A DNA stretch of 64,000 bases from UBA6912 sp963792895 (lineage in GTDB: Bacteria; Actinomycetota; Acidimicrobiia; Spongiisociales; UBA5794), in the NCBI GenBank assembly GCA_963792895.1, contig CAWBYA010000007.1, forward strand, positions 434,001 through 498,000, read 5' to 3'. Below are positions 35,704 to 44,690 of the stretch, piece after piece. The notes beneath the pieces were generated by a model. The model did no database searches, had not been told where the DNA came from, and was given only the letters and a program-made list of their open reading frames with translations. The translations under genes were made by a program, and so were the position numbers. Position 1 is the stretch's first letter. Each line of letters opens with the position of its first letter.

Positions 35704-38466
35704 ATGAGTCACCCAGGACCTCCGGAGCTCGGGCGCGGCGTAGTCGTGCGAGTAGGCGACACCGTGCCGCCGCCGTGGACGGCCGCTCCAATCGTCGCGC
35801 TCGATGCGGGCGTGCTCGGCGACGCTGCCGAGCGCAGCGCGCTGATCGATCGGCTCCAGCGGTTCTGGGTGCGGCGTGACCCGGTCGTGATCGTGTGGGA
35901 CGGCCCCGACGACATGCTCGAGACGACGGAGGCCTCGACCGATCCACCGTGGCGGCTCGATGCCGGGTTCCTCTTCCCCTACGAGCGCCTTCGTTTCTTG
36001 TGCTTCACCAACAACTACGACGCCCGGAACGGTGAGCCGCGCTGGTGGTGGGCGGTGAAGGCCCGGCGCATCGAAGCGACGCCGGGTGGTCCGGCCGATG
36101 CGCTCCTGCCGGACGGGACCGCGGTCTGGATCGACGGCGGTCCCCGTCGCCCGTTTCCGAATCTCGGGCACCCGATCGTTCACGGCGAGAGTGTCGACGC
36201 ACGATCGGTCGGGTTCGTCCCGGTACCGGCGCCGATGGACACCGATGGCCTGGCGGCCGATCAAGAGGAAGCGGTCGCCCATCCGGCGGGACCGGCCCGA
36301 ATCATCGCTCCTGCCGGCTCTGGGAAGACCCGAACGCTCGCCGCCCGTCTCCGCCGCGTGCTCGACGACTACTGCATCGAGCCCAGCCTCGTCACCGCCC
36401 TCGCCTACAACGACAGGGCCGCAGCGGAGCTCCGGGATCGGCTCGGCGTTGGCCGGTCGCTCGCCAGGACGATCCATTCGCTCGGCTGGGAGATCCTGCG
36501 CGAGGCGCGTCCCGGCCTCGAGCTGCTCGATGAGCGAGGCGTGCGAGAGGCCCTCGATCGGCTGCTGTCCATCCCGCGCCGCGCCAACGCCGATCCGATG
36601 GCTCCGTATCTCGAGGCCCTCTCCGCGGTCCGGTCACGCCTGCGAGATCCAGCGGAAGTCGAGTTGAGTCGCGACGACGTCACGGGTTTCGCCGAGGCGT
36701 TCGATCGCCTTCGCGAGCGCATGTATGCGATGGGCAGGGTCGACCACGGCGAGCAGGTCTACGGAGCCATCGAGGTGCTGCTTGCCGATCCCGACGTGCG
36801 CGCCCGGTGGCAGCGACGCTGCCGCCACTTGCTCGTCGACGAGTTCCAGGACCTCACCCCCGCCTACGTGCTGATGCTGCGGCTCGTAGCTGCACCGGAG
36901 CTGTCTGTGTTCGGCGTCGGAGACGACGATCAGGTGATCTACGGATACGACGGTGCGGATCCCGGCTTCCTCATCGACTTCGACAGGTACTTCCCGGGAG
37001 CCGGGGAGCACGCGCTCGTCACCAACTACCGCTGCCCGCCGGCCGTGGTCGACGCTGCGGTCCACCTGCTCTCCTACAACCGGCGGCGCATCCCCAAGAC
37101 GATCGAGGCCGCAAAGGGCGGTGCGGAGGCCGGAGGTTTCGTGGTCGAGAGGCGCGTCGGGGCGGATCTCGCTGTCGCTGCAGCCGACCGCATAGCAGGG
37201 TGGATCGCCGACGGCGTTGCACCCGGCGACATCGCCGTCCTCACCAGGGTCAACGCGAGCCTCATCCCCGTGAAGGCAGCGCTCACTGATCGCGACATTG
37301 CCTGCAACGACCTGTTGGGACCCGGCACGCTGGATCGAACCGCCGTCCGTGCGCTGTTTGCGTGGATGCGCCTCGCGCTCGCACCGGAGACGATGGGTCG
37401 CAGCGACCTGATGACCGCGGTGCGGCGCCCCGGGCGCGGTCTCAGCAGGGTGGCCCAGGCCATCGTTGTGCGCCGCACGATGCCGATTGACGACATCCTC
37501 GGTCTCGGAGCCGATCTCGACGCCAAACAGAGGCTGCGCTGGGAGGGCTTCTGCGACGACCTGGTTGCGGTGGCATCGATTGCGGCAAAGGGCGACGCAG
37601 AGCGTCTCATCGATGCGCTCGTGGAAGATGTCGGGCTCGGCAGCTCGGCGCGGGCGCTCGACTCGGGCAGGGGCAATGCCTCACGCTCTGGTCACCTCGA
37701 CGATCTCGTCGCCATCGCTCGGGCAGCTGCGCTCCATCCCGCCCTCGCCGGCTTCGAGGACTGGCTGCGGCAGGCAACCTCCGCCCCAACGGAGGGCAGC
37801 GGGGTCATGCTCTCCTCGGTGCACCGGGTCAAGGGCATGGAATGGCCCCGGGTGATCGTCTTCGGGGCGGATGCGGGTGCCATCCCGCACGATCTGGCCG
37901 ACGACATCGAGGAGGAAAGGCGTGTCTTTCACGTTGCGCTCACTCGGGCGATCGATCAGGTGGTGGTCTTGGCCGACGATTCACGCCCGTCACCCTTCCT
38001 CGCCGAACTCGACGGCAGTGCTCCTCGCAAAGCGGTACTACCCACGGTCGCCCCGAAGAAGCTCTCCGAGGTGCCGCTCGTCGGCGACAGGGTGCGTGTT
38101 TGGGGCGGCACGCACGGCGAAGTCGCGAATGTCGAAGGTGACGACCTGAGTGTGCGTCTCGACGGCGGCGGCGAACTCCACGTCCGGACCAGCGACGTCG
38201 TGGAGGTGATTGCCGCTCCACCTCCGCCGCTCGCAGCAGCGGAAGCCAGTGTGGTCGAGGCGCTCAAGACGTGGCGGCGTGAGACCGCCCGACGCCTCGG
38301 GGTCCCGGCCTACGTGGTGCTCCACGACAAGACGATCGACGAGATCGCCGGCCGCCGCCCCCGCTCCGAACGCGACCTCCTCGGTATCGCCGGCATCGGG
38401 CCGAGCAAGCTGGAGCAGTACGGTGACGACATCCTCGGTGTCGTAGCCGAAGCGGCCGATATGTAG
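35704..38466 (+). CDS. UvrD/Rep-family DNA helicase with HRDC C-terminus
   Basis: 920 residues. Residues 1-190 are an unusual N-terminal region with no helicase motif (tryptophan-rich RWWWAVKARRIEAT). The helicase core follows: Walker A IIAPAGSGKTRTL (K208), motif Ia ALAYNDRAAAELR, Ib TIHSLGWEIL, motif II VDEFQD (D379-D383), motif III GDDDQVIYGYDGAD, motif IV LVTNYRCP, motif V MLSSVHRVKGMEWPRVIVFG and motif VI RRVFHVALTRA. The end (TWRRETARRLGVPAYVVLHD then LLGIAGIGPSKLEQYGDDIL) is an HRDC domain. A 3'-5' repair helicase with DNA-binding tail. The N-terminal domain may be nuclease-derived or substrate-specific; not recognised. Confidence 0.9.
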   Translation: MSHPGPPELGRGVVVRVGDTVPPPWTAAPIVALDAGVLGDAAERSALIDRLQRFWVRRDPVVIVWDGPDDMLETTEASTDPPWRLDAGFLFPYERLRFLCFTNNYDARNGEPRWWWAVKARRIEATPGGPADALLPDGTAVWIDGGPRRPFPNLGHPIVHGESVDARSVGFVPVPAPMDTDGLAADQEEAVAHPAGPARIIAPAGSGKTRTLAARLRRVLDDYCIEPSLVTALAYNDRAAAELRDRLGVGRSLARTIHSLGWEILREARPGLELLDERGVREALDRLLSIPRRANADPMAPYLEALSAVRSRLRDPAEVELSRDDVTGFAEAFDRLRERMYAMGRVDHGEQVYGAIEVLLADPDVRARWQRRCRHLLVDEFQDLTPAYVLMLRLVAAPELSVFGVGDDDQVIYGYDGADPGFLIDFDRYFPGAGEHALVTNYRCPPAVVDAAVHLLSYNRRRIPKTIEAAKGGAEAGGFVVERRVGADLAVAAADRIAGWIADGVAPGDIAVLTRVNASLIPVKAALTDRDIACNDLLGPGTLDRTAVRALFAWMRLALAPETMGRSDLMTAVRRPGRGLSRVAQAIVVRRTMPIDDILGLGADLDAKQRLRWEGFCDDLVAVASIAAKGDAERLIDALVEDVGLGSSARALDSGRGNASRSGHLDDLVAIARAAALHPALAGFEDWLRQATSAPTEGSGVMLSSVHRVKGMEWPRVIVFGADAGAIPHDLADDIEEERRVFHVALTRAIDQVVVLADDSRPSPFLAELDGSAPRKAVLPTVAPKKLSEVPLVGDRVRVWGGTHGEVANVEGDDLSVRLDGGGELHVRTSDVVEVIAAPPPPLAAAEASVVEALKTWRRETARRLGVPAYVVLHDKTIDEIAGRRPRSERDLLGIAGIGPSKLEQYGDDILGVVAEAADM

Positions 38467-38511
38467 CCTGGCCTCGCACGCCGCCGCCGCCCACCGAGCC
38501 GAGGAGCCGAG

Positions 38512-39321
38512 TTGGAGCAACCCATCTTCGCGACGATCCGGGTTACTGCCGACGGCCCTCTGGGTCGGTTGACCCTCGCCCGACCCGACAAGCTGAACCC
38601 GCTTGGCTTCGAGACGCTCGAGGAGATCGTCTCCGCCGCGGCGTGGTTCGATCGCCAGCCGGAGGTGAAGGTCGTCGTTGTCGGAGGTGAAGGTCGTGCG
38701 TTCAGCTCCGGGGCCGACGTTGCTGCATTCGTCGGCGGCATCGATCAGGAGGCCGACGTGCGGCACGCCGCAGACGCGGGCCGCCGCATGGCTGATGCGC
38801 TCGAGGCAATGCGAGCGGTGGCCATCGCCCGCATCCAAGGTCACTGCGTCGGTGGAGGCGTCGTGCTCGCCGCTGCGTGCGACCTGCGCATCGCGGCGGC
38901 CAACGCCGTGTTTCGGATCCCCGAGGTGGATCTGGGGATCCCGCTGGCGTGGGGCGGCATCCCGCGGCTCGTGCGGGAGATCGGTCCGGCGCTGACGAAG
39001 GAGCTCGTGATGACCTGCCGACCGTTCGAGGCCGAGGAGGCGCTCGCCGCAGGGTTCCTCAACCAGGTCGTCTCTGCCGGTGAGCTCGATCACGCCGTGG
39101 ACACGCTGGTCGCAACCTTGGTGGCCAAGCCGCGGCTCGCGTTGCTGGCCACGAAGCGTCACACCAATGCGGTGACGGCCACCATGACCGGCGCCGAGCG
39201 GAGTTGGGCCGATGCCGACGGCCTGCTCGTCGGCTTGCATGATCCTGAGGGACGGGCTTCCGCTGCCCGCTATCTGCAGCAACTCCAGGCCCTCCGCAAC
39301 GCCTCGCTCGACGAGGCCTGA
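38512..39321 (+). CDS. Enoyl-CoA hydratase/isomerase
   Basis: 269 residues from a TTG start behind GAGGAG. Crotonase fold: RLTLARPDKLNPLGFETLEE, the first oxyanion loop EGRAFSSGADVAAF, the second loop IQGHCVGGGVVLAAACDLRI, then FRIPEVDLGIPLAWGGIPRL. The catalytic Glu of the usual E-x-G turn is seen as PEVDLGIP. It should hydrate or isomerise a CoA-bound acyl chain; chain length unknown. It is followed by an SDR, consistent with a beta-oxidation pair. Confidence 0.87.
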   Translation: MEQPIFATIRVTADGPLGRLTLARPDKLNPLGFETLEEIVSAAAWFDRQPEVKVVVVGGEGRAFSSGADVAAFVGGIDQEADVRHAADAGRRMADALEAMRAVAIARIQGHCVGGGVVLAAACDLRIAAANAVFRIPEVDLGIPLAWGGIPRLVREIGPALTKELVMTCRPFEAEEALAAGFLNQVVSAGELDHAVDTLVATLVAKPRLALLATKRHTNAVTATMTGAERSWADADGLLVGLHDPEGRASAARYLQQLQALRNASLDEA

Positions 39322-39332
39322 TCGAGTCGGGG

Positions 39333-39338
39333 TACCCT
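39333..39338 (+). promoter_or_regulatory. Leaderless -10 box (TACCCT)
   Basis: TACCCT with 7 nt to ATG 39346; no ribosome site. Confidence 0.5.
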
Positions 39339-39345
39339 CCGGCCC

Positions 39346-40107
39346 ATGAACATCGAAGGTGTCTCCGCAATCGTAACGGGCGGGGCGTCCGGTCTCGGCG
39401 CCGCCACCGCCCGCCGTCTCTCCGCTGCAGGTGCGCACGTGTTGGTAGCCGACCTCCAAGACGGTCCCGGCGAGGCCGTCGCCGCCGAGGTCAACGGCGG
39501 CTACATCCACGCCGACGTCACCGACGCCGCCCAGGTGCAGGCCGCGGTGGACGCTGCGATGGAGATGGGCCCGCTGCGCGTCCTCGTCAACTGCGCCGGT
39601 ATCGGCCCGCCGGCGCGCACCGTCGATCGGGACGGCAACCCTCACGACTACGGCCACTTCAAGTCCGTCATCTATGTGAACCTGCTCGGCACGTTCAACT
39701 GCATCCGGCTCGCTGCGGCCGCGATGACGCACGTCGACGTCGGTGAGGACGGCGACCGTGGCGCCATCGTCAACACGGCATCGGTGGCGGCCTTCGATGG
39801 GCAGATCGGGCAGGCTGCCTACTCGGCCTCGAAGGGGGGCATCGTCGGCATGACGCTGCCGGTTGCTCGTGATCTCGCTGCGCTGCAGATCAGGGTGAAC
39901 ACCATCGCACCCGGGCTCATCGACACGCCGCTGCTCGCCGGGCTCCCCGAGGAAGCTCGGGAATCGCTCGGCCAGCAAGTCCTCTACCCGAAACGGCTGG
40001 GGCGGCCCGAGGAGTACGCCGAACTCGCGTACTTCCTCGTCACTCACGGCTACATGAACGGCGAGACGATCCGCATGGACGGCGGTATCCGCATGGGCCC
40101 GAAGTGA
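39346..40107 (+). CDS. Short-chain dehydrogenase, 3-hydroxyacyl-CoA dehydrogenase type 2-like
   Basis: 253 residues. Cofactor loop AIVTGGASGLGAATARRLSA, VLVADL (NAD-preferring Asp), NCAGIGPPART, then the catalytic triad NTASVAAFDGQIGQAAYSAS KGG (Ser, Tyr, Lys). It ends GETIRMDGGIRMGPK. The ARTVDRDG and IDTPLLAGLPEEARESLGQQ blocks resemble HSD17B10-type 3-hydroxyacyl-CoA dehydrogenases. With the upstream enoyl-CoA hydratase it could form consecutive beta-oxidation steps. Confidence 0.87.
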   Translation: MNIEGVSAIVTGGASGLGAATARRLSAAGAHVLVADLQDGPGEAVAAEVNGGYIHADVTDAAQVQAAVDAAMEMGPLRVLVNCAGIGPPARTVDRDGNPHDYGHFKSVIYVNLLGTFNCIRLAAAAMTHVDVGEDGDRGAIVNTASVAAFDGQIGQAAYSASKGGIVGMTLPVARDLAALQIRVNTIAPGLIDTPLLAGLPEEARESLGQQVLYPKRLGRPEEYAELAYFLVTHGYMNGETIRMDGGIRMGPK

Positions 40108-40777
40108 CCCCTCGGCCCCAGGTTCTCGTCTTCGACGTCAACGAGACGCTGCTCGACCTCGCGGCGTTGCGGCCCCAATTCGAGGCTGTGCTCGGGACCG
40201 CCGAGCCCATGGGGGAGTGGTTCGCTCGCATGTTGCACGGCTCGCTCGTCGCCAATCACCTTGGGAAGTACCGGTCGTTTGGGGAGATCGGCACTGATGC
40301 GCTCATGGCTCTCGCCCGTAAGCGTGGCGTTGCCGTCGACGAATCGCGGGCGGCAGGAGTCGTCGCCGGGATGCGCACGCTGCCGCCACATGCTGGACGT
40401 GCTTCCGGCGATGGCTCGGCTGCGCTGAGGCGGGTTACCGACTGGTGACGCTGACCAACGGGTCGTACGAGGCGGTCGCCGCCCAGGTGGCCGGTTCTGG
40501 GATCGACGGCTACCTCGAGCAAGCACTGTCGGTGGACGAGGTGCGGAGGTTCAAGCCCGCCCCCGAGGTGTACCTGATGGCCGCCGCGAAGCTCGATGTC
40601 GACCTGGACGCGATGGTGATGGTGGCGGCCCACGACTGGGACATCCTCGGTGCGCGCAGCGTGGGGATCGCCGGCGCATTCATCGACCGCCCCGGCGTGG
40701 TCTGGGGCTCTCGCGAGCCGCTCCCCGAGCTCGTCGGCTCCGATCTCGGCGCCATCGCGGATCGGCTCATCGACTAG
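40104..40777 (+). CDS. Haloacid dehalogenase (HAD) type II, two frameshifts (about 40,393 and 40,427)
   Basis: Three frames join into one HAD enzyme of about 220 residues. Frame 1: QVLVFDVNETLLDLAALRPQ (nucleophile Asp) and MALARKRGVAV. Frame 2: HMLDVLPAMARLR. Frame 3: EAGYRLVTLTNGSYEAVAAQ (motif II Thr/Ser), LSVDEVRRFKPAPEVYLMAA (Lys of motif III) and VAAHDWDILGARSVGIAGAF (motif IV). It hydrolyses 2-haloacids or related phosphoesters. GTG 40104 overlaps the SDR stop in GTGA. Two indels within 35 bp point to sequence error. Confidence 0.72.
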
Positions 40778-40813
40778 CCCGCGCGTTCGTCTCGCCTCGG
40801 CGGTGCGCCACGG

Positions 40814-41787
40814 TCAACGCGCTCTGGGAGGCGCTGGTCTTGGGTCGTCAGCGACCAGCCGCACGGGCAGGTTGTCGATGGCCGATGCGAGAATCTGGCC
40901 GAGGGCGTCTGGGTGGGTGGTCGTGACCCTGAAGCCGGCGTTCCTGGCGAGCGACTCGTTGGAGCTGATGTCGGCCGTCGAGCACGGGTTGTTGGTCGGG
41001 CCCGATGGCGTGTGGGCCCGATCGATGCCGATGGCGATGTCGGTGCCGTAGCACGAACCCCAACGCCGGCCTGAGCTCGTGCACTGATGCATGTGGTCGA
41101 GCTCGTCCGTGACCTGATCTGCCCCGGTGTCGAGCGGCAGGAGCGGACTCGACCCACGTCGCCCTCGCGAACGACACGACGCCGACCTGGATGCTGTCTG
41201 GGTCCTGGTCGGCGAACACGTCGACATCGTCTTGTCGGCGTCGATCGCCGATCGGATCTCCTCGAGGAACGAGACCGTGACGTCCTGGAGGATCACGACG
41301 TCGGCATCCACGATGCCGCGGGCGGCAATGGAGGTGGCCGAAACGTCGATCGTGTCGAACCGAAGATCCTGGCGAGACCGTGTCGACGGGGTTGCTGTTC
41401 TGAACGGTGCGCCGAGCCGTGATCTGGACTGCGTTCGGATCGGAGCCGCCGGGCGTGAACGTCGACGTTGCACCGTCCCAGTAGCCATGACGACGTCGCT
41501 CGGATCGAGGATCGCTCGGGTGCCGTCGGTTTCGACCGCATATTGCTCGGCGACCGTCTCGATGGCTGCCTCGTTCGGCAGGAGATCGGCCGTGGCGAGC
41601 ACCATCGCATCGGCGGCTCCCTGGAGCTCTGCCTGTTCGACATGGATCCGGCCCACGTCCAACACGAACGCGACAGCCGGCCGAGCGCGGCTTCGGAATC
41701 TTGCGGCTCTGTGTTCCGACGTGTGGCGTTTGCCGCCGCCACCGAATACGAACATGCGCGGTCGGTCGTCCCGACAGTTCTCGTCAT
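40814..41787 (-). pseudogene. Decayed second copy of the TadG-like vWA protein
   Basis: A damaged paralogue of the gene at 41961-43118. It keeps matching pieces in several frames: VAFVLDVGRIHVEQAELQGA, FDTIDVSATSIAARGIVDAD then VVILQDVTVSFLEEIRSAID, CYGTDIAIGIDRAH, and ISSNESLARNAGFRVTTTHP then DALGQILASAIDNLPVRLVA. Compared with the intact copy, about 55 residues are gone between IGIDRAH and the NPCSTADISS segment. These are the residues that carry the last vWA metal-site strand (VIVLVSDGLP in the intact copy). It also needs several frameshifts. Start ATG 41787 shares the GGGGGGATCTC ribosome context of the intact gene. Probably inactive. Confidence 0.7.
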
Positions 41788-41898
41788 GAGATCCCCCCAC
41801 CTGAACCTGGGTGTGATTCCAACCGGTAGAACACCACCTGGAAGGCGGGCGTCGTCGCACCTTGATGAATTGCGGAGACGGCCAGCACATGCCCGAGA

Positions 41899-41937
41899 GG
41901 CCGCAGCACGGGGGAACCTCTGTCCCGCGCTGCGGCC
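41899..41937 (-). terminator. Hairpin downstream of the intact TadG-like gene
   Basis: GGCCGCAGC (41899-41907) pairs with GCTGCGGCC (41929-41937), with further CGGG/CCCG pairing inside, 24 nt after the stop at 41961. Confidence 0.6.
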
Positions 41938-41960
41938 CTCAGGCGTTGGGGAACCTGCGG

Positions 41961-43118
41961 TCAGCGAACCAGCCGCACCGGCAGCTCGTCGATGACCGAA
42001 GCGAGAATCTGGCTGAGCGCCACGGGGTCGGTGGTGGTGACACCGAACCCAACGCCTTTCGCGAGCGACTCGTTGTATGTGATGTCGGATGCCGAACATG
42101 GGCCGGGATTCGGTCCTGCCGGCGTGTAGAGCGTGATCGAGAAGATGTTGATCCCGGCTGCTCCAGCCGAGTTTGCGGCTGCCGTCGCCCACTGCTGCCC
42201 GGTGGTGACCCATTGCGACACGGGCTCCTCGGCAATGCACGGCAGGCCGTCGGACACCAGCACGATGACCTTGTCGACGCCGGGTCGCCCGTCGTTCTCG
42301 AGGATGTCCCTTGCCCGGTTGATCCCGATCGCGATGTCCGTCCCGTAGCACGGTCCGCCTGCGCCGCCCGCGTTCGTGCAGTTGGCCATGGAGTCGATGG
42401 CCGACTTGATCGCCGCTTGGCCGGTGTTGAGCGGCGTCAGCGGGGCGTTGTCCCACGTGTCACGAGCGAAGGACACGACGCCCATTTGCACGGTGTCGGC
42501 TTGTTCCGCGGCAAAGGTGTCGACCATCGTCTTGTCGGCGTCTTTGGCGAAGAGGATCTCCTCTTGGAACGACACGGTGACGTCCTGGAGCACGATGATG
42601 TCGGCTTCGACTACGCCGCGAGCTGCAATGGCGGTCGCGCCCACGTCGACGGTGTCGAACCCGAAGATGGTGGCGAAGACCATCTCAACGGGGTTCCCGT
42701 TGTCCTGAGCGCGCTTGGTCGTGATCTGCACGGCGTTGGGATTCGGACCGCCAGGGTAGAAGGTCGCCGATACTGGATCCCAGAACCCGGGAACGACGTC
42801 GCCCGAGTCGAGGATCTGGCCGCTGCCACCGTCGCTCGCCTCGGCGTAGACGGTTGCGGCATCTTGCGCCGCAAAGGTGTCGGGAAGCTCCTGGGCGGCA
42901 ACGACGGCGATGGTGTCTGCAGCGCTCTGCAGCTCGGCGCGCGCGATATAGAGCCGTCCCATATCGAATACGAATGCAACGAAGCCAAGCATCATCGCGA
43001 TGCTGATCGCGATCATCACGAGAACGGCGCCGCTCTCTGAGCTGTGCGTTCCGTTGCTGAAGTGCGGACGGACGCCGTCAATGACGGCATCGTCGGCCGA
43101 ATCGACCCATTCCCCCAT
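41961..43118 (-). CDS. TadE/TadG-like pilus-type protein with a von Willebrand factor A domain
   Basis: 385 residues. Residues 28-52 hold one membrane helix, SGAVLVMIAISIAMMLGFVAF, followed by the TadE/TadG signature VFDMGRLYIARAELQSAADT. A vWA domain begins at about residue 165 with ADIIVLQDVTVSFQEEI (metal-site DxSxS read as DVTVS), then MGVVSFARDTWDNA, CYGTDIAIGINRAR and KVIVLVSDGLPCIAEEP. ATG 43118 has GGGGGGA upstream. TadG-like proteins are minor pilin-like components of Flp pili; no Tad ATPase or prepilin peptidase is in this window. Upstream palindromes suggest regulation. Confidence 0.8.
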   Translation of the reverse strand: MGEWVDSADDAVIDGVRPHFSNGTHSSESGAVLVMIAISIAMMLGFVAFVFDMGRLYIARAELQSAADTIAVVAAQELPDTFAAQDAATVYAEASDGGSGQILDSGDVVPGFWDPVSATFYPGGPNPNAVQITTKRAQDNGNPVEMVFATIFGFDTVDVGATAIAARGVVEADIIVLQDVTVSFQEEILFAKDADKTMVDTFAAEQADTVQMGVVSFARDTWDNAPLTPLNTGQAAIKSAIDSMANCTNAGGAGGPCYGTDIAIGINRARDILENDGRPGVDKVIVLVSDGLPCIAEEPVSQWVTTGQQWATAAANSAGAAGINIFSITLYTPAGPNPGPCSASDITYNESLAKGVGFGVTTTDPVALSQILASVIDELPVRLVR

Positions 43119-43179
43119 GAGGTCCCCCCTACTAGAACCTGTTTGTGACCCATTCCCCCGGGTCGACTGCCGGATCGTA

Positions 43180-43195
43180 TCATCAATTGTGATGA
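43180..43195. promoter_or_regulatory. Operator-like palindrome 1 (TCATCAATTGTGATGA)
   Basis: A 16-bp inverted repeat with arms TCATCA/TGATGA, in the divergent gap between the TadG-like gene and the aminohydrolase. A near-identical copy lies 36 bp to the right. Confidence 0.6.
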
Positions 43196-43215
43196 CCGCA
43201 TATGCGTCGCTCGAC

Positions 43216-43231
43216 TCATCAATTCTGATGA
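43216..43231. promoter_or_regulatory. Operator-like palindrome 2 (TCATCAATTCTGATGA)
   Basis: Differs from the copy at 43180 by one central base; centre-to-centre distance 36 bp, roughly 3.5 helical turns. Probably a paired binding site for an unidentified regulator. Confidence 0.6.
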
Positions 43232-43303
43232 AGCAGAGTGAGGTGCGACGACGCGAACCCTCGGTTCGGGTCACCGCCGCAAGCCCGGGGAGCACCCTCC
43301 TAG

Positions 43304-43309
43304 TACCGT
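43304..43309 (+). promoter_or_regulatory. Leaderless -10 box (TACCGT)
   Basis: TACCGT with 7 nt to ATG 43317; no ribosome site. Confidence 0.45.
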
Positions 43310-43316
43310 TTGGGAC

Positions 43317-44690
43317 ATGACGACGCTGCTTGCGCGCAATGCGACGGTCCTGGTCACCATGGACGACGAGCGGCGGGAGATCCCCGGCGGCGCGCCTCTA
43401 CGCCGAGGACGGCTTCATCACCGCAGTTGGGCCGACGAGCGAGCTGCCCGACGACCGCCGATGAGGTGATCGACCTCGTCCGGCCACGTCGTGCTTCCCG
43501 GCCTCGTCAACACTCACCACCATCTCTACCAGACCCTGACCCGTGCCGTCCCGGGCGCCCAAGACGTCGGCCTCTTCGACTGGCTGCGCACGTTGTACCC
43601 GATATGGGCACGGATGACGGCAGAGCACATCCGGGTGTCGACGCAGATCGGGCTCGCCGAGCTGGCGCTGTCTGGGTGCACGACGGCCTTCGACCAGCTC
43701 TACCTCTACCCCAACGACAGCCGCTTCGACGACGAGGTGGAGGCGGCCATAGACGTCGGTATTCGCCTCATGGCGTCCCGGGGCTCGATGAGCCTCGGAG
43801 AGTCGGCCGGTGGCCTTCCCCCGGATTCGGTCGTCGAGACGGAGGATGCGATCCTCGCCGACTGCGCCAGGGTGATCGACACGTTCCACGACCCGTCTCC
43901 CGGGGCGATGACACAGGTCGTGCTTGCGCCGTGTTCGCCGTTCTCGGTGACGCTCGACCTCATGCGGGAATCTGCCCGTCTCGCTCGCGACAAGGGCGTG
44001 CGACTCCACACCCACCTCGCCGAGACGCTCGACGAGGAGCAGTTCTGTCTCGACACCCACGGTCGCCGCCCGGTCGGGCTGATGGAGGACGTCGAGTGGG
44101 TCGGCGACGACGTGTGGTACGCCCACGGCGTGTTCATCGCAGACGACGAGATCGCCCGTATGGCGGAGACGCGGCACAGGCGTCGCCCACTGCCCGTCGT
44201 CGAACATGCGGCTCGCGTCGGGTATCGCCCCGGTGCGGCGCTATCTGGCCGGCGGGCGTGCCCGTTGGGCTCGGCGTGGACGGGTCGGCGAGCAACGACG
44301 GCAGCCACATGCTCGCCGAGGCCCGGCAGGCACTGCTGCTCAACCGCCTCGCGGCGGCACCGTCGCTCGAAGGCGGCGAGCTGATGGGCACGAGGACCGC
44401 ATTCGAGCTGGCGACGCGGGGTGGCGCCGCCGTGCTCGGTCGGAGCGACATCGGCGTGCTCGAGCCAGGTCGCTGCGCCGACTTCGCTGCGATCTCTCTC
44501 GACCGGCTCGACTACGCCGGCGCCGCTGCACGATCCCGTCGCCGCCGCGGTGTTGTGCGCTCCCGTGGGCGTTGATCGCACCGTCGTGCACGGCCGCACG
44601 GTCGTCGAGGACGGGCGTCTCGTCACGCTCGAGCTGCCGCCGCTCATCGAGCGGCACAACCGGCTGGCTGCTCGGCTGATCGGCGGATGA
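43317..44690 (+). pseudogene. Amidohydrolase (8-oxoguanine/chloroatrazine-type deaminase), several frameshifts
   Basis: One metal-dependent deaminase split over several frames. Pieces in order: MTTLLARNATVLVTMDDERR, LYAEDGFITAVGPTSELPDD, HVVLPGLVNTHHHLYQTLTR (HxH metal site), GVRLHTHLAETLDEEQFCLD, DDVWYAHGVFIADDEIARMA, MRLASGIAPVRRYLAGG, VPVGLGVDGSASNDGSHMLA (Asp) and GRSDIGVLEPGRCADFAAIS. Breaks are visible near 43,400, 43,465, 44,175, 44,250 and 44,530. The family includes 8-oxoguanine deaminase and hydroxyatrazine hydrolases. The breaks look like sequence errors because every conserved block survives. It overlaps the next gene by 4 nt, so it is probably an operon with it. Confidence 0.7.

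Noticed and set aside
43119..43295. A longer start of the TadG-like protein at 43295
   Set aside because: The added 59 residues run through both operator palindromes; ATG 43118 has a good ribosome site matching the second copy.
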